In this document: piece by piece, positions 1-21,100 of the stretch | Layout: each line of letters begins with the position of its first letter | Position numbering within the stretch: the stretch's first letter is position 1 | Source of the DNA: Nymphaea colorata | Lineage: Eukaryota > Streptophyta > Magnoliopsida > Nymphaeales > Nymphaeaceae | DNA length: 64,000 nt | Direction: 5' to 3' | Assembly: GCF_008831285.2 (NCBI RefSeq) | Contig: NC_045138.2 | Span: 2,458,143 to 2,522,142, forward strand | Program-made: the position numbers and the translations under genes | Notes under the pieces: model-generated | The model's input: only the letters and a program-made list of their open reading frames with translations | The model's database searches: none | What the model was told of the DNA's origin: nothing

Positions 1-790
1 TGAACTCGTTCACGAGTCGAGCTTTAATGGGTCGAGCTCGAGTAGCTCGGCTCCGGATTGTTTTGTTTTGCTTCTAAAACGCCGTCCAACGCATGTTTGG
101 GTGACTGTCGAAATTAGTGTAAGGCTGCCGAAATTGGGTTTATAAAAAACTCAATTTTGACAAAATAACATTTTCAAATGAGAATGAATAGCCGAACCCC
201 CTATGTTTTATTTATTTATTTATTTATTACAAAAAATGGGGGCCAAAAAGGCGTGTTCAAAAGGAAGCGAATAATTTGACACCCTAAGTTTGTTTTTCAC
301 ATAAAACCCCATTTTGAGTAGGCCTTCATATCAATTCCCAGATTATTTTGAATTCATGTAAATACGGTAAGTAAGTATCTCACAATTTTTTTTGCGGAGT
401 TACAACTTATCCAATAAGTTTTTTTTTTTTTACTCGTATCTGAATTGAGATGAAATTCTTGCAACATAGACACAATAGATCGACAACCAGAGATTTGAAA
501 AAAAATGCATTAGTTAAAAATTTTAAACTTTTAAGGGGCATCAACATATAAATAAGAAAAATTATCCTAAAATGCCAATGTAAAAATAAATATTTATTTT
601 GTGGGTTGCATGACCGAATTAAGAGTGCCATTAGTGAAATTTTAGTTATTTTTAAAATATTTAAAAAATATTCTTATACACTAAAATGTCGCAAATGCCC
701 TTGGGCGTAATGTTGCATCACTTTGGGGAGAGCAACGAGCATGCGTAGTATTTTGACGTCTAATAAAGACTGTAACTGTGACGGGTTTGC
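1..790. other. Spacer upstream of OPR-a
   Basis: No gene is seen. The first 60 bases are the end of a CTCGAG-rich hAT-like element of the kind found repeatedly in this window. The rest is AT-rich with short T and A runs. From about 683 the sequence resembles the region upstream of OPR-c near 15,230, which marks the start of the shared type-A promoter. Confidence 0.6.
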
Positions 791-797
791 TATAAAA
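791..797 (+). promoter_or_regulatory. TATA box of OPR-a
   Basis: TATAAAA lies 96 bases before the ATG and is followed by a GA-rich leader ending in AGCCATGG. The same box and leader occur before OPR-c and OPR-d. The position fits a short 5' UTR of about 65 bases. Confidence 0.65.
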
Positions 798-892
798 GGA
801 TCGGAGTGCCTCCACTGCGATCTGCATATGCGGACCATTTCCAGTGAGATAGTCGTGAGAGAAACAGGAGAGAGAGAGACAGAGAGGTAGCC

Positions 893-3639
<2,747 letters not shown>

Positions 3640-4789
3640 AGTGTATTACAGATTCTTTGTGAAGTGATTGGTTGTTCTAGTTTGTAATCTTTTTCTGTCA
3701 AAACCTGAGTTGCTATGGGGAAGTTGGGATCTATCGGTTCAAAGACCGGAGCCCAGTGTGGGAGTGGGTTAGGTCGTTATAATAGAGTCATTAGGTTCAT
3801 GTGAATTTGAGCACTATTACCTACAAATTTTTATGTTCTACTCTGTTTCAAGGAGATTCTAACACATGAAATGTTACAGATGAGTTCAGTTCCTATTACT
3901 GTGTAAGAAACTATGCTGTGTATAAAGCATTCTTGTCTCATTAATGGCTACTTAGTACCCATTTAAAACACACTTGGTACTACATGTATTATTTGCGTTT
4001 TCTTCATGTTGTTTGTTTTTCTTTCACATTTTTTTTCCCTAATTTTTAGTTATCAGATATACATTTTCACATTTTTTTTAGTTATTTTTTTAAAATCTCG
4101 CCAAGATTTTCCTGAAAAAAACTCACCTGCAGAATGCGAATTTTGTAATAGCCATATAAACCAAGCCAACCAAGAAGTGATTCTATAATTGCTAATAATC
4201 ATATCATTCACTATCATTCAAATCATGCCTTATTCTTGATTTACAAGTCCACGTTGTTGTCATCAATGTAATGTTCCTAAGGAAACTTTACTACTTTCAC
4301 TAACTAAAGCTCGAGATGAGTCCCATCAAGTGATCTGTTCTTCGAGGTCAAATAGTATTTTTCATGGATTTGAAGGTTACATCAATGGTGACATAACTGT
4401 GCAGGCGCTGATCACCTCCAGACACGTTGCTCAAGTGTAGCCACTTCTGAACTTGTGGATGCTAGACACATGATTTCATGGGTCATTCATCAGTGGTAAA
4501 AGTTTACAATATGGACAGTGACAAATATAAAATTCCGTTTCTGTCTTAGGCAGGATAGTGCATTATTGCGATTGCATCGTGACCAATATTGTCTTTTCAC
4601 ATTCAAACATCACAAAAGATGAACAGCGACCTGGCCACCATAAAGCCATCGTTTCCTACTATAAAAAAAATTGTAGGCCCTTGTTAGGGAATTCAAGAAA
4701 ATGGCGTTGGGTTGGGTTTTTTAGGCAAATACAGGCATATGTTAGAGATTTGATCAACTAAAGAAATTATACACTTGGTGTCATACTGT

Positions 4790-5163
4790 TAGGGCTGCAC
4801 AATAAATTAAGCCAACTTGAATTCGACTCGAACTAGTTCAGTTAACCTTGACCCATTTGTAAGCGAGTCGTTCTCGAGCTTAACTAAAAGCTCAAGCTTG
4901 TAAAGAAATCGAGTTGAAGTTACATGAACGCGACTCGATTAAAATCGATTAAGCTCGTTTAATTTAAGGATTTTTGTAATTTCCAAATTTAAAACCAAGA
5001 AAAAAAAATCAAGTCAAATGGGGAGTTGGTAAACAAGTTTAAATGAGTCAAGTTTGAGTAGGGGACTCAGTCTATCGAGTTTGGCCTGACCTTGTACAAC
5101 TCAACTCGAGCTCGAATCAAGAAAGTTGTGACGGGCTGACGACTTGGCTCTTGTACAACCCTA
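4790..5163. mobile_element. CTCGAG-rich hAT-like MITE
   Basis: The element starts TAGGGCTGCAC and ends TGTACAACCCTA, so the ends are imperfect inverted repeats. The interior is rich in GAGCTCGA and ACTCGAG words and codes for nothing. A copy sits at the same place after OPR-b (12,231-12,584), so it inserted before that duplication. No clear 8-bp target duplication was found here. Confidence 0.55.
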
Positions 5164-5526
5164 ATTATTATCTCAACAAAAACTCGACTCAATGTTTTTA
5201 TTTGTCTACTATAAACATAAGCCTTTGTTAGGAAATTAAAATGCAGTGCCCAACAATTTTGATGCAAAGATAGGTATATGTTAGCAAATTATGAAATAAA
5301 AAAGAGTCAATTTCCCTTTCAAGGTAAAGATGCTTGTCATCCACAAATATCCACAAATGTACATGAACTAGATATACAACTAAATTCATTTGCTTGTAAT
5401 CCAAGTCAAATTTATTTGGTTGAATAGACCCCACTGACACACACAACACACACAAATTGTCAGAGGGACTGTGTGGCTTTCCATGCTACTAGAAAAGTGA
5501 CCAGCCACCTACCACCCATTGCTTCG

Positions 5527-5935
5527 AGCTTGACTCGGTAGATATGTGTTGAATTCGAGCTCGACTCGACTCGATTAAGCTCTGACAAACTTGTTTGAAT
5601 ATATGGCCTATTACTTTGCCATAAATCGAGCTCAAATCGATTAAGACTCGGCAAACTTGAATGAGTTTTTGTAAAACTTACATAAATAATTAACGTCAAT
5701 CTACCAATTTTTTAATTTAAAAAAAAAGTCAGATATTTTAAAAATCGCTACACATCATTTTCGAGTCGAGTCGAGCTTTAATAGTTCGCGTTCAGTGAAC
5801 TCCAACGCAACTCGATTATTTGAACGAGTGGACTCATGAACTCGAGCTCGACTCATTAAGCAAATGACTCGGCTCGAACTCATTCATGAGCTGAGCTTTA
5901 ACGAGTAGTCGAGCTCGCGTTGTTCACCCCTAACT
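5527..5935. mobile_element. CTCGAG-rich hAT-like element, left end missing
   Basis: The right end TTGTTCACCCCTAA is the reverse complement of the terminus TTAGGGGTGAACAA of the intact element at 41,617-42,131. The left terminus is absent. The matching copy after OPR-b lies at about 12,983-13,291. Confidence 0.5.
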
Positions 5936-8339
5936 AAGGGTCCATTCAAATCATACTTAGAACCTAGTTTTGTTTAATGTTTACATATGAATCCAAATCC
6001 AAAAAAATACTGCTACTTTGATCGAATTCCGATACAAAACAACCACATTTCTTGCTTGAATTGATTGAAAAAAGAATAAAAAATTCTGATACGTAATTGT
6101 TAAGATAACAAAACAAAGAAGAAGGCACCATTAAAGTAGTAGCTAGTATTTGATTGCAATTTATTAGAATACACGCTGGTTGAATTATGAACGATGGTTT
6201 CGAGTTCAACTGGTTTTCCACTTGATTTAAACACAAAAAAGAGAAGCCCAAACGGGTAACTTGTGTTTGATGGTTACATGGGAGGCATGGAAAACTTGTC
6301 TACAAAAGACAAATAATTCTAGCCCTTCAAACGCACCCTGAAACCCGTGAACCAACTTTCGTGAGAACTGCTTTTCATCAAACACACAATCAGGCCAAGC
6401 AAAAAAAAAAAAAAAAAAAAAATCAGAGGTTGTCTTTTCTTTTCTTTTTCAGGGGGCGTTGGGAGAGTTGAAAAGTTCAAATTGATGTGACAAGAAAGAC
6501 CGGTTCAAAGGCAAAGCAGTAAAATGAAAGAAAAAAAAAATTAAAATGGAAGAAAAAAAAACTGAAAATATCCATTTTTTTCAAAATGGCTAAAATACCC
6601 TAAAATGCCATGGAAACATCTTGTCAAAGGTGGTACCTACCGGGCACTGAGAGTATTCAGAAAACTGGTTCTAAATGTTCTCAATCTCTTCAATCACCAT
6701 TTTCGTGCAGAATAAATACACATGAACAAGCTCACAAGGGGTAACTTGTGTCTGATGGTTACGTAGAAGGCATGGAAAACTTGTCCACAAAAGACAAACG
6801 ATTCCAGCCCATCAAACACACCCGAAAAGCCTGAACCAGTTTTCATGAGAGTTGCTTTTGGAGACAACAAAGAGAGAAGACATACAATCTCTGAAGAAGG
6901 TCAAAACCCACACCCAACCCTTCATAGCCGAAGGTATGAGGGTCTGTGTTGGTGCTTCGAGATGTCGCCTTCACAAGTTGACGTGACATGGAAGATCAGC
7001 TCAAAGCAAAAGCAAAAGTGAAGACATTCTTGGCAGCCATTGATCCATCTCCAACCACCCTTAGCTTTTTTTAGTTATCAATAGCATTCGACAAAATGTC
7101 GTCCCAAATAATAAGACCAAGGTAATTTTTTCGGTGCACTTAAAATCAATTCAGGAACAGAATTGACCCATTTGTTGAATCGGCTGAGCTGCGTGTCCGG
7201 GTGAACCAGTAGTGAACCTTGACAAAAAAAAAAAGTTAATTTTTTAAATAAATAAAAAATGACATAAATATAATAAAAAGTTTAAGAAATAGACCTAAAA
7301 ATAGGTTGGAATGTGACAAGTGGTGCCCTTGAATGAGCCATGGAATTGAATAAATTCGCCAACCAATTCAATTTAAATTTTATGAAAACAGTGTTTTTTT
7401 TTGTTTTCCTTATGAAAACTATGCGTGGGTTGAGAGGAAGGCAGAATGTCCTTGTGTTATACCTAACCTTTTCACAAAACTTAAAAACATAAAATTTCAA
7501 GGAGCATCAATATGTAAATGAAAAAAAATGTTTATAAATATCAATATGAAAAATGAAAAGTTTTTTTATAGTCTGTAGCCATATATTTTTCAACAAAGCT
7601 TTGGAACTTGTGTTTAAGATGCTTTTGGGTGACTAAGGACTCGACTCGATACCTGGCTCGACTCCAGCTTAGGCTCGAGCTCGAAGAAAAAGCTTCGGGC
7701 CAGCACAGTGGACGTAATTAAGCTCAGTTTGGTTCGATAAGATTTTTTTAATATATATTTTATTGATTTTTTGTATATAATTATAATATTTTATTATGAT
7801 TAATTAAATTTATATATTATTTTATATTTAAAATATATTTTTTAATTTAATCAAGTCAGACTCGAACTCTAATTTTAAATTGAATGTCAGGCCGATCGTA
7901 TGCCCAAGTCCAAACTAGTTTTAGTTGACCGCCTTTTAATAAAAAAAAAAAAAAAGTACCTGAAACCAAACATGTCTCGTGACACAGTTACAAGAAATAT
8001 TAATTTTCTATAGAAATGAGTTCAGCGGTCTGTGGATCGAATGAACAGATTGAAGCCTACTTTGGCAATAATTTATCGATCAAATCTGATTCGAAGTTGG
8101 TGTTGGCTTGTGATGAACCGACGTGATCCACATAGCGTCACCCATGACACCAGCCAAGGAAAACTTTTCCATTCGTCGTCCTCGAGTGCTGGAAAAGTAT
8201 GAGCTGAAGCCGTGCTTTGACTCAAAACCGCAGAACGGAAGCTTACGGGATTACCGGAATCACCCTCCTCCGTCTGCTGAATTTCTTCGTCCTCTGCCTC
8301 TTCAATGTCCCAACTTTCTCGCGGTTTGCTTTAAAAGGA

Positions 8340-8346
8340 CTGCATT
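8340..8346 (+). promoter_or_regulatory. Altered TATA box of OPR-b
   Basis: The base run is TTTAAAA where the otherwise near-identical OPR-d promoter has TATAAAA (22,876-22,882). It lies 91 bases before the ATG. OPR-b also lacks 97 bases present just upstream in OPR-d. Both changes could weaken the promoter; that is inference. Confidence 0.5.
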
Positions 8347-8430
8347 GCCTCTCCACTGCCATCGGCATCTCTGGCAATTTGTAGTGAGAAAGTAGTGAGA
8401 GAAACGGGAGGGAGGAAGAGAGAGGCAGCC

Positions 8431-11215
<2,785 letters not shown>

Positions 11216-12230
11216 ACTGTATACAGATATTCTTTGTGAAGTGATTGGTTGTTCTGGTTTGTAATCTTTTTCTGTCAAAACCGGAGTTGCTATGGGGCAG
11301 TTGGGGTCTATCGGTTTAAATACCAGAGTCCAGTATGGGAGTGAGTTAGGTCTTTATAAAAGAGTCGTTAGGTTCATGTGAATTCGAGCACTATTATTTA
11401 CAAATTTTTATGTGCTACTCTGTTTCAAGGAGATTCCAACACATGAAATGTTACAGATGAGTTCAGTTCCTGCTACTGTGTAAGAAACCATGCTGTGTAT
11501 AAAGCATTCTTGTCTCATTAATGGCTACTCAGTACCCATTTAAAACACACTTGGTCGCCAACCACCACCAACTACATGTATTATTTGCGTTTTCTTCATG
11601 TTGTTTGTTTTTCTTTCACATTTTTTTTCTGATTTTTAGTTATCAGATATACATTTTAACATTTTTTTTAGTTATTTTTTTTAAAATCTCGCCAAGATTT
11701 TCCTGAAAAAAACTCACCTGCAGAATGCGAAATTTGTAATAGTGATATAAACGAAGCCAACCAAGAAGTGATTCTATAATTGCTAATAATCATATCATTC
11801 AAATCATGCCTTATTCTTGATTTACAAGTGATCTGTTCTTGGAGGTCAAATAGTATTTTTCATGGAGTTGAAGGTTACATCAATGGTAACATAACTGTGC
11901 AGGCGCTGATCATGATTTCATGGGTCATTCATCAGTGGTCTAAGTTACCAGTATGGACAGTGGCATATATAAAATTCCGTTTCTGTCTTAGGCAGGATAA
12001 TGCATTATTGCAATTGCATCGTGACCAATATTGTCTTTTCACATTCAAACATCACAAAAGATGAACAGCGACCTGGCCACCATAAAGCCATCGTTTCCTA
12101 CTATAAAAAAATTGTAGGCCCTTGTTAGGGAATTCAAGAAAATGGGGTTGGGTTTGGGTTTTTTAGGCAAATACAGGCATATGTTAGAGATTTTATCAAC
12201 TAAAGAAATTATAGTCTTGGTGTCATACTG

Positions 12231-12584
12231 TTAGGGCTGCATAAGCACAATAAATCAGCCAACTTAGCTCGACTCGAACTACTTAACCTTGACCCATTTG
12301 TAAGCGAGTCGTTATCGAGCTTAACTCAAAGCTCAACTAGTAAGTTCATTTTATTTAAGGTATTTTGTATTTTCAAATTCAAAAAAAAAAACATCAAGTC
12401 AAGGGAGGAATTGGTAAAAGAGTTTAAGTGAGTCAAGCTTGAGCAGGGCACTCAGTCTATCAAGTTCGAGCTCAGTCTATCAAGTTCGAGCTGACCTTGT
12501 ACAGCTCAACTCGCTCTCAAACCCAAAAAGTCGCGACGAGTTGACTGATCAGCTCGAGCTCCACTTGGCTCATGTACAGCCCTA
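12231..12584. mobile_element. CTCGAG-rich hAT-like MITE (duplicate of 4,790-5,163)
   Basis: It starts TTAGGGCTGC and ends GTACAGCCCTAA, with the same flanks as the copy after OPR-a. It differs by small indels, including a short repeated segment with CAGTCTATCAAGTTCGAGCT near 12,451-12,490. Confidence 0.55.
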
Positions 12585-12982
12585 ATTATTATCTCACCAA
12601 AAACTCGACTTAAGGTTCTTATTTGACCACTATAAAAAATTATAAGCCCTTGTTAGGAAATTAAAATGGAGTGCCCAGCAATTTTAATGCAAAGATATGT
12701 ATATGTTAGCAAATTATGAAATAAAAAATAGTCAATTTCCCTTTCAAGGTAAAGGTCCTTGTCATCCACAAATATCCTTCATTTCCAACCCCACTATTTC
12801 ATGTACATTTCATGTACATGAACTAGATATACAACTACATTTATTTGCTTGTAATCCAAGTCAAATTTGTTTGGTTGAACAGACCCCACTGACACACACA
12901 CAACACACACACAAATTGTCAAAGGGAGTGTGCGGCTGCCCTTGCTATTCGAAAGGTGACCAGCCACCTACCAGCCATCGCT

Positions 12983-13291
12983 TCGAGCACGACTTGATTA
13001 AGTCTTGACAAACTTGAATGAGCTTTTGTAAAAACTTACATAAATAATCAACGTCAATACACCGATTTTTTATTTAAAAAACGAGTTAGATATTTTAAAA
13101 ATCATTACACATCATTTTAGAGCTGAGTCGAGCTTTAACAATTCGAATTCAGTGAACACGAACTCAACTCGATTATTTGAACGAGTTGACTCATGAGCTC
13201 GAGCTCGACTCATTAAGCAAATGACTCGGTTCGAATTCGTTCATGAGCTGAGCTTTAACGAGTAGTCGAGCTCGCTTTGTTCACCCCTAAC
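12983..13291. mobile_element. Truncated hAT-like element (duplicate of 5,527-5,935)
   Basis: The right end TTTGTTCACCCCTAACTAAGG is preserved. About 100 bases present in the copy after OPR-a are missing from the left part. Confidence 0.45.
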
Positions 13292-15319
13292 TAAGGGTCT
13301 ACTCAAATCATACTTAGAACTTAGTTTTGTTTAATGTTTACATACGGATCCCAATCCAAAAATTACTGCTACTTTGATCGAATTCAAATACAAAACAACT
13401 ACATTTCTTGCTTGAGTTGGTTGAAAAAAAGAAAAAAAAAATCTGATACGTAATTGTTAAGATAACAAAACAAAGAAGAAGGCACCATTAAAGTAGCTAG
13501 TATTTGCTATTAGAATACACGCTGGTTGAATTATGAACGATGGTTTCGAGTTCAACTAGTTTTCCACTTGATTTAAACACAAAAAAGAGAGGCCCAAACG
13601 GGTAACTTGTGTTTGATGGTTACATGGGAGGCATGGAAAACTTGTCCACAAGAGACAAATGCTTCTGGTCCATCAAACACACCCTGAAAACCGTGAACCA
13701 ACTTTCGTGAGAACTGCTTTTTCATCAAACACACAATCATGTCAAGCAACATAAAAAAAAAAAAAAAAAAAATCAGAGGTTGTCTTTTCTTTTCTTTTCC
13801 AAGGGCGTTGGGAGAATTGAAAAGTTGAGATTGATGTGACAAGAAAGACCAGTTCAAAGGCAAAGCAGTGGGAAGACTTCTCTTCTCTTCTTGGCAGCCA
13901 TTGATCCATCTCCAACCACCCTCGGCTGTTTTTGTCGTCGATGAAACAAAAGTATTCAAAAGCTTGGACAAAATGTCGCGACATGCTTTGACAAGTGATA
14001 AAAGCGAGGCAATTTCCATGCTATTAACATCAGTTCTGGAACGGAATTTGTCAAGCTGCTGATTTGTTGGATCGGAACATCTGCTTGCTTGGCAAAAAAA
14101 AAAAATTTACTTTTTTAAATAAAAAAACATAAAATTTAATAAAAATTTAACTAATAAATGAAAGAGAGAGGGGGGGAGGCGTAGCCAATAATAATGAATG
14201 AGAGAGAGATCTTGTCCAATAATCAGGAAGTTTTTGTTTTTCTTGGGAAAATCTTGAAGAATTCAAGAAACTTAAACAATTAAAACAAAGAACAACTAAA
14301 AAAAAATGAAGATTTGAGTTTGCAACTGATTTTCTTACAAGAATTAATAAAAGCTTGAAGTATTTTAATATCATGTTGAATGAAACCTGAAAAAATTTAA
14401 ATATGTTAAACAATTTTCCTTTTCCATTTTTCTTTGTTTGAGAGAGAGAGAGTATATAAGTAATGAGAAGAAAAAGAGAGTGAACTACACAATAGAGAGA
14501 ATCAGTGAATTAAATGTGTGAAAGAGAGAGACATTAACGGAATGGGAGAAAAAAATGGCGATTGATTTAAATGTGAGTGAGAGAGATGGTGAAAGAATTT
14601 AAAGGAGAGGGACGTGTTCATGATTCACAAACTGGTTCGGCATAAGTCAAGAACAAGTTCATCAAACTCGAGCCAAGTCAAGTTAGGTAATAACATGAAC
14701 GAGACGAGAAAACTCGAACTCGAGTCAAGCTTTAACGAGCCCAGTCGAGCAAACTCAACTGGTTGTTCACCCCTAAAAGCAAATCACCAAAGGTAAGGCC
14801 ACAAGAACAATGAAAAATACGTATCTTAAAAACAAAAAAAAAAAAAAACATTAAAAGTACTTGAAAAAGCAATAAAAAAACACAGTGTGGCATGTGACAT
14901 TCCTTTTTCAGTTTATGAATCTCAATAATTTGCAATGCATTCGATTCAATTCAGCCATTTAGAGGGCACTATGAATCAAGGTATGGCTCCACTTGCCTTT
15001 GACTCGGCCCGACTCGCCCTTAACTCAGCCTGGCTCGGCCTTGATTCATCTGACCCACCCGATTCAGTTGCATGATTTATATTATGATTATTCGCATACC
15101 TGATCAACTTGACGACTTAACTCATTGACCCAATCTTGTGCAAGTCAAGTCTGAGTCATGGTTTTGCCAACTGTGGAATTTATGTTTTGGCAACCAGAAA
15201 ATTTATGACTGGTTTCTATATCTGACACTGAAATGTCGGAAATGCCCTTAGTCTTAGTGCAGCATTAGCATATCTTCTAGTTTCGACGTCTCATACGACC
15301 ATTTCTGTGATGTGTTCGC

Positions 15320-15326
15320 TATAAAA
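15320..15326 (+). promoter_or_regulatory. TATA box of OPR-c
   Basis: TATAAAA lies 96 bases before the ATG, the same spacing as in OPR-a, with a closely similar GA-rich leader. Confidence 0.65.
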
Positions 15327-15421
15327 GGATCGAAGTGCCTCCACTGCGATATGCATAGCGACCATTTGTAGTGAGAGAGTCGTGGGTGAAAAGCAAGAGA
15401 GAGAGAGACAGAGAGGTAGCC

Positions 15422-18199
<2,778 letters not shown>

Positions 18200-21100
18200 A
18201 TTGATTGGTTCTTCTGGTTCAGAGCTTTGTTGAAATCGAAACCGAAGCTGCTAAGGAGTGGTTTGGTATTCATTGAATCAAGGATCTGAGCTCATGTGAG
18301 TGACCATGGAGATATAAAAGAGTAATTCATTAGGTTCATGTGAATACGAGCACTGTTGCCTGCTAATTTTTTTATGTGCGACTCTGTTTCAAGGAGATTC
18401 CAACACAATGAAATGTTACAGATGAGTTCAGTGCCTGTTAGGTGTGTAAGAAACTATGCTGTGTATAAAGCATTCTTGTCTTATTAATGGCTACTCGGTG
18501 CCGATTTTAAGACACTTGGTCGCCAACCACCACCTGCTACACGCATTCATAAATGAAAAGAATGATAAAAAGTTGTATAATTAAACTTGGAAAAGGAGCC
18601 TTAAAAAGTCTGCAATTCTGTCCAGACAAAAAGCTTGAACCTGCAAGTTCTGGGTCACGAACACAGACAGCATACTAAAAAAAAATGAAAAAAACATGTT
18701 TTTTTTGGAAAAAAATGTCAAAATAAAAAGGGAAAAAACATGTATTAATCGTGTTTTATTTTTTTTGCAATTTTCATGTCTTTAAAATGTTTTAATTACC
18801 TGATATTTCATTTTCATATTTTATTGTAAGTTTTTTTTTAAATCTTGCTAAGATTTTTAACTTTGGTTATTACACATGAAAAAAAAAACCTCGCCATTTG
18901 GCACTCGAAAGCTAAATTTGTAACAGTGGCAATACTTGTGCAGGCGCAGATCAGCTGCAGACACGTGGCTCAACTGTAGCCACTCCTGAACTTGCGGATG
19001 CTATAGACATGACAAAAATTGTGAATTCATTTGTCAGAGCAAGTTCAGTTCATTCATCTTCAGTCTTGAAGTTTACCAGTATGGACAATGACAAATTTAA
19101 AATTCCGTTTCTATCTCAGGCAGGATAATGCATTACTGCATTTGCATAGTGACCAAAACTGTCTTTTCACATTTGAAAAATGACAAAAGATGAACCATGT
19201 ATATTGTGAACGAGAGTCGAGCTCGAGCTTAACTAAAAAAATTAAGCTGGAGCTTATAAAAGAGTTGGGTTCAAGTTACATGAACTCGACTCGATTAAAC
19301 TGGACCAAACTCATTTGATATGGTTTTCTTTTTGTAATTTTTAAATTTGAAACCAAGAAATGGGACGATGTATGTGACTACATTCGTTTGCTTGTAATCC
19401 AAGTGAAATTTGTTTGGTTGAGCAAAGCCCCACGCAAACAAAAACTAAAACAAGGGTTGTCTAGTCGCTACGCTACTTGAAAAGTGACCGGCCACCTACC
19501 AGCCATTGTCTCGAGCAGGTACGCTGGCACCCCTCTAGACCATATAGAATTTGTTTAGTTTCGAGCTTGTAGACCAACTATTGCTAGATCTTCACGAATT
19601 GAGATGGCCAATTGAAAACACTATATTAGTCTTCGAGTTCGTTGGTGCAACTTTTTGAGGTGGGGCCTGGTAGTCGGCTAGTTTTTATTTTGAGTTTTAC
19701 AGGTGTACACTTCCTATACAACAAATGGTCAATGATGTGCAAAGTGCAACAAAAATGGCTCTTCAAAACATTGGGATGTTTGGAAATAGTAACACTTTAT
19801 TATTAATTTGCCCCTAAAAATGAGGTAAGTTTATGGAAGAATGTGTTATAGAGTGCCATGAATGCACTACCGGAGCCTGAAATTTTTTCTGGTGGGTACA
19901 CTCATTCAATACCTTTAATTTTTTTGAGGCACTTACATGTATAACAATTAAATATATCAAAACATTAACATATATATTAAACTAATTTTGTGAGGTTGGT
20001 ACAGCAACTGCCCATACCAGCCACCATGTGGCTGCGCCACAGCATGAATGTACTCCAATGTCCTAAAGCAGATTCATAAGACAGTAACAATATCTTATTA
20101 TCGCCAAACGACCCTAAAAACAAGGAATAAGGTGACAACTTTTGCTCTTTCCCGGGTGGTGGTGAGTCTCCCCGAATCACCCAAAATTTAAAACACCATA
20201 TCAGTAGAATGTCAGATGCCATAAAGAGTCCGGACTAATCAAACTTAACTAAGTTTTATTTAACGTTTACATCTAGATCCAAATCCAAAAATACTGCTAT
20301 TTAGATGCCTACATCTCTTGCTTGAGTTGAGTGCAAAATGGTTTCTGACGATGCCTAACAGCCAAGTTGACATGACAAAGAAGAAGACGCCATTAAAATA
20401 GTATTTGATGCTGGCAACGTATTAGAATACACGCTGGTTAAATTATTCCAGATTGTTTCGAGTTCAACTTGTTTTCCACTTTGATTTAAAACATGAAAAG
20501 GCGCACAAAGGGTAACTTGTGTTCCATGGTTACATGGAAGACATGGAAAACTTGTCCACAAAAGACAAACGATTCCAGCCCATCAAACACACCCAAAAAT
20601 CTTGAATCAACTTTCATGAGAGCTGCTTTTCAAGACAACAAAGAGAGGAGACATACACTCCACCACCATTGTTTGAAGAAAGTCGAAACCCCCACCCAAT
20701 CACTCTTCGAGATGTCACCCCTGCCACGCTTCAACTTGTGTGTCGGTGGCCTTTGTTCACAGCACAGAGAGTTGGCTCTCGAGGAATCAAAGTAGAACCC
20801 GGTCGCCTGCTAGCCCTTATTCAATCCCTTTGAACTAGGGGTGAACAAAGAGTCGAGCTACTCGAGCTTGACTCATAAAAGCTCGGCTAACGAGTTCGAG
20901 TTGAGTCATTTGCTTAACCAGTCGAACTCGAGTTCATGAGTCAACTCGTTTAAATAATCGAGTTGAATTCAAACTCAACACATAACTATCGAGTCGAGCT
21001 CGAGCCTTAATCGAGTTTGTCGAGCCTTAATCAAGTCGATATAACCATGAATTTCAATTCTATTCAAATGAGTTTGTCGAGTCTTAATTGAGTCGAGATC

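Larger units (their letters stand above)
3640..8339. other. Spacer between OPR-a and OPR-b, duplicated elsewhere in the array
   Basis: No gene is seen. From the stop codon to about 6,470 it matches the DNA after OPR-b (11,216 to about 13,860), with shared hAT-like elements. From about 7,010 to 8,430 it matches the DNA before OPR-d (about 21,400-22,976). A block beginning GGTAACTTGTGT occurs at about 6,255 and again at 6,738. Positions 7,740-7,860 are an extremely AT-rich stretch also present before OPR-d. Confidence 0.7.
11216..15319. other. Spacer between OPR-b and OPR-c
   Basis: No gene is seen. The first 2.6 kb repeats the DNA downstream of OPR-a, including both hAT-like elements and the GGTAACTTGTGT block at about 13,598. 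It then diverges. Positions 14,150-14,600 are GA-rich with several GAGAGA runs. About 14,640-14,776 is the end of another CTCGAG-rich element finishing TTGTTCACCCCTAA. Positions 14,990-15,170 are a degenerate GACTCGGCC-type low-complexity stretch. Confidence 0.65.
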
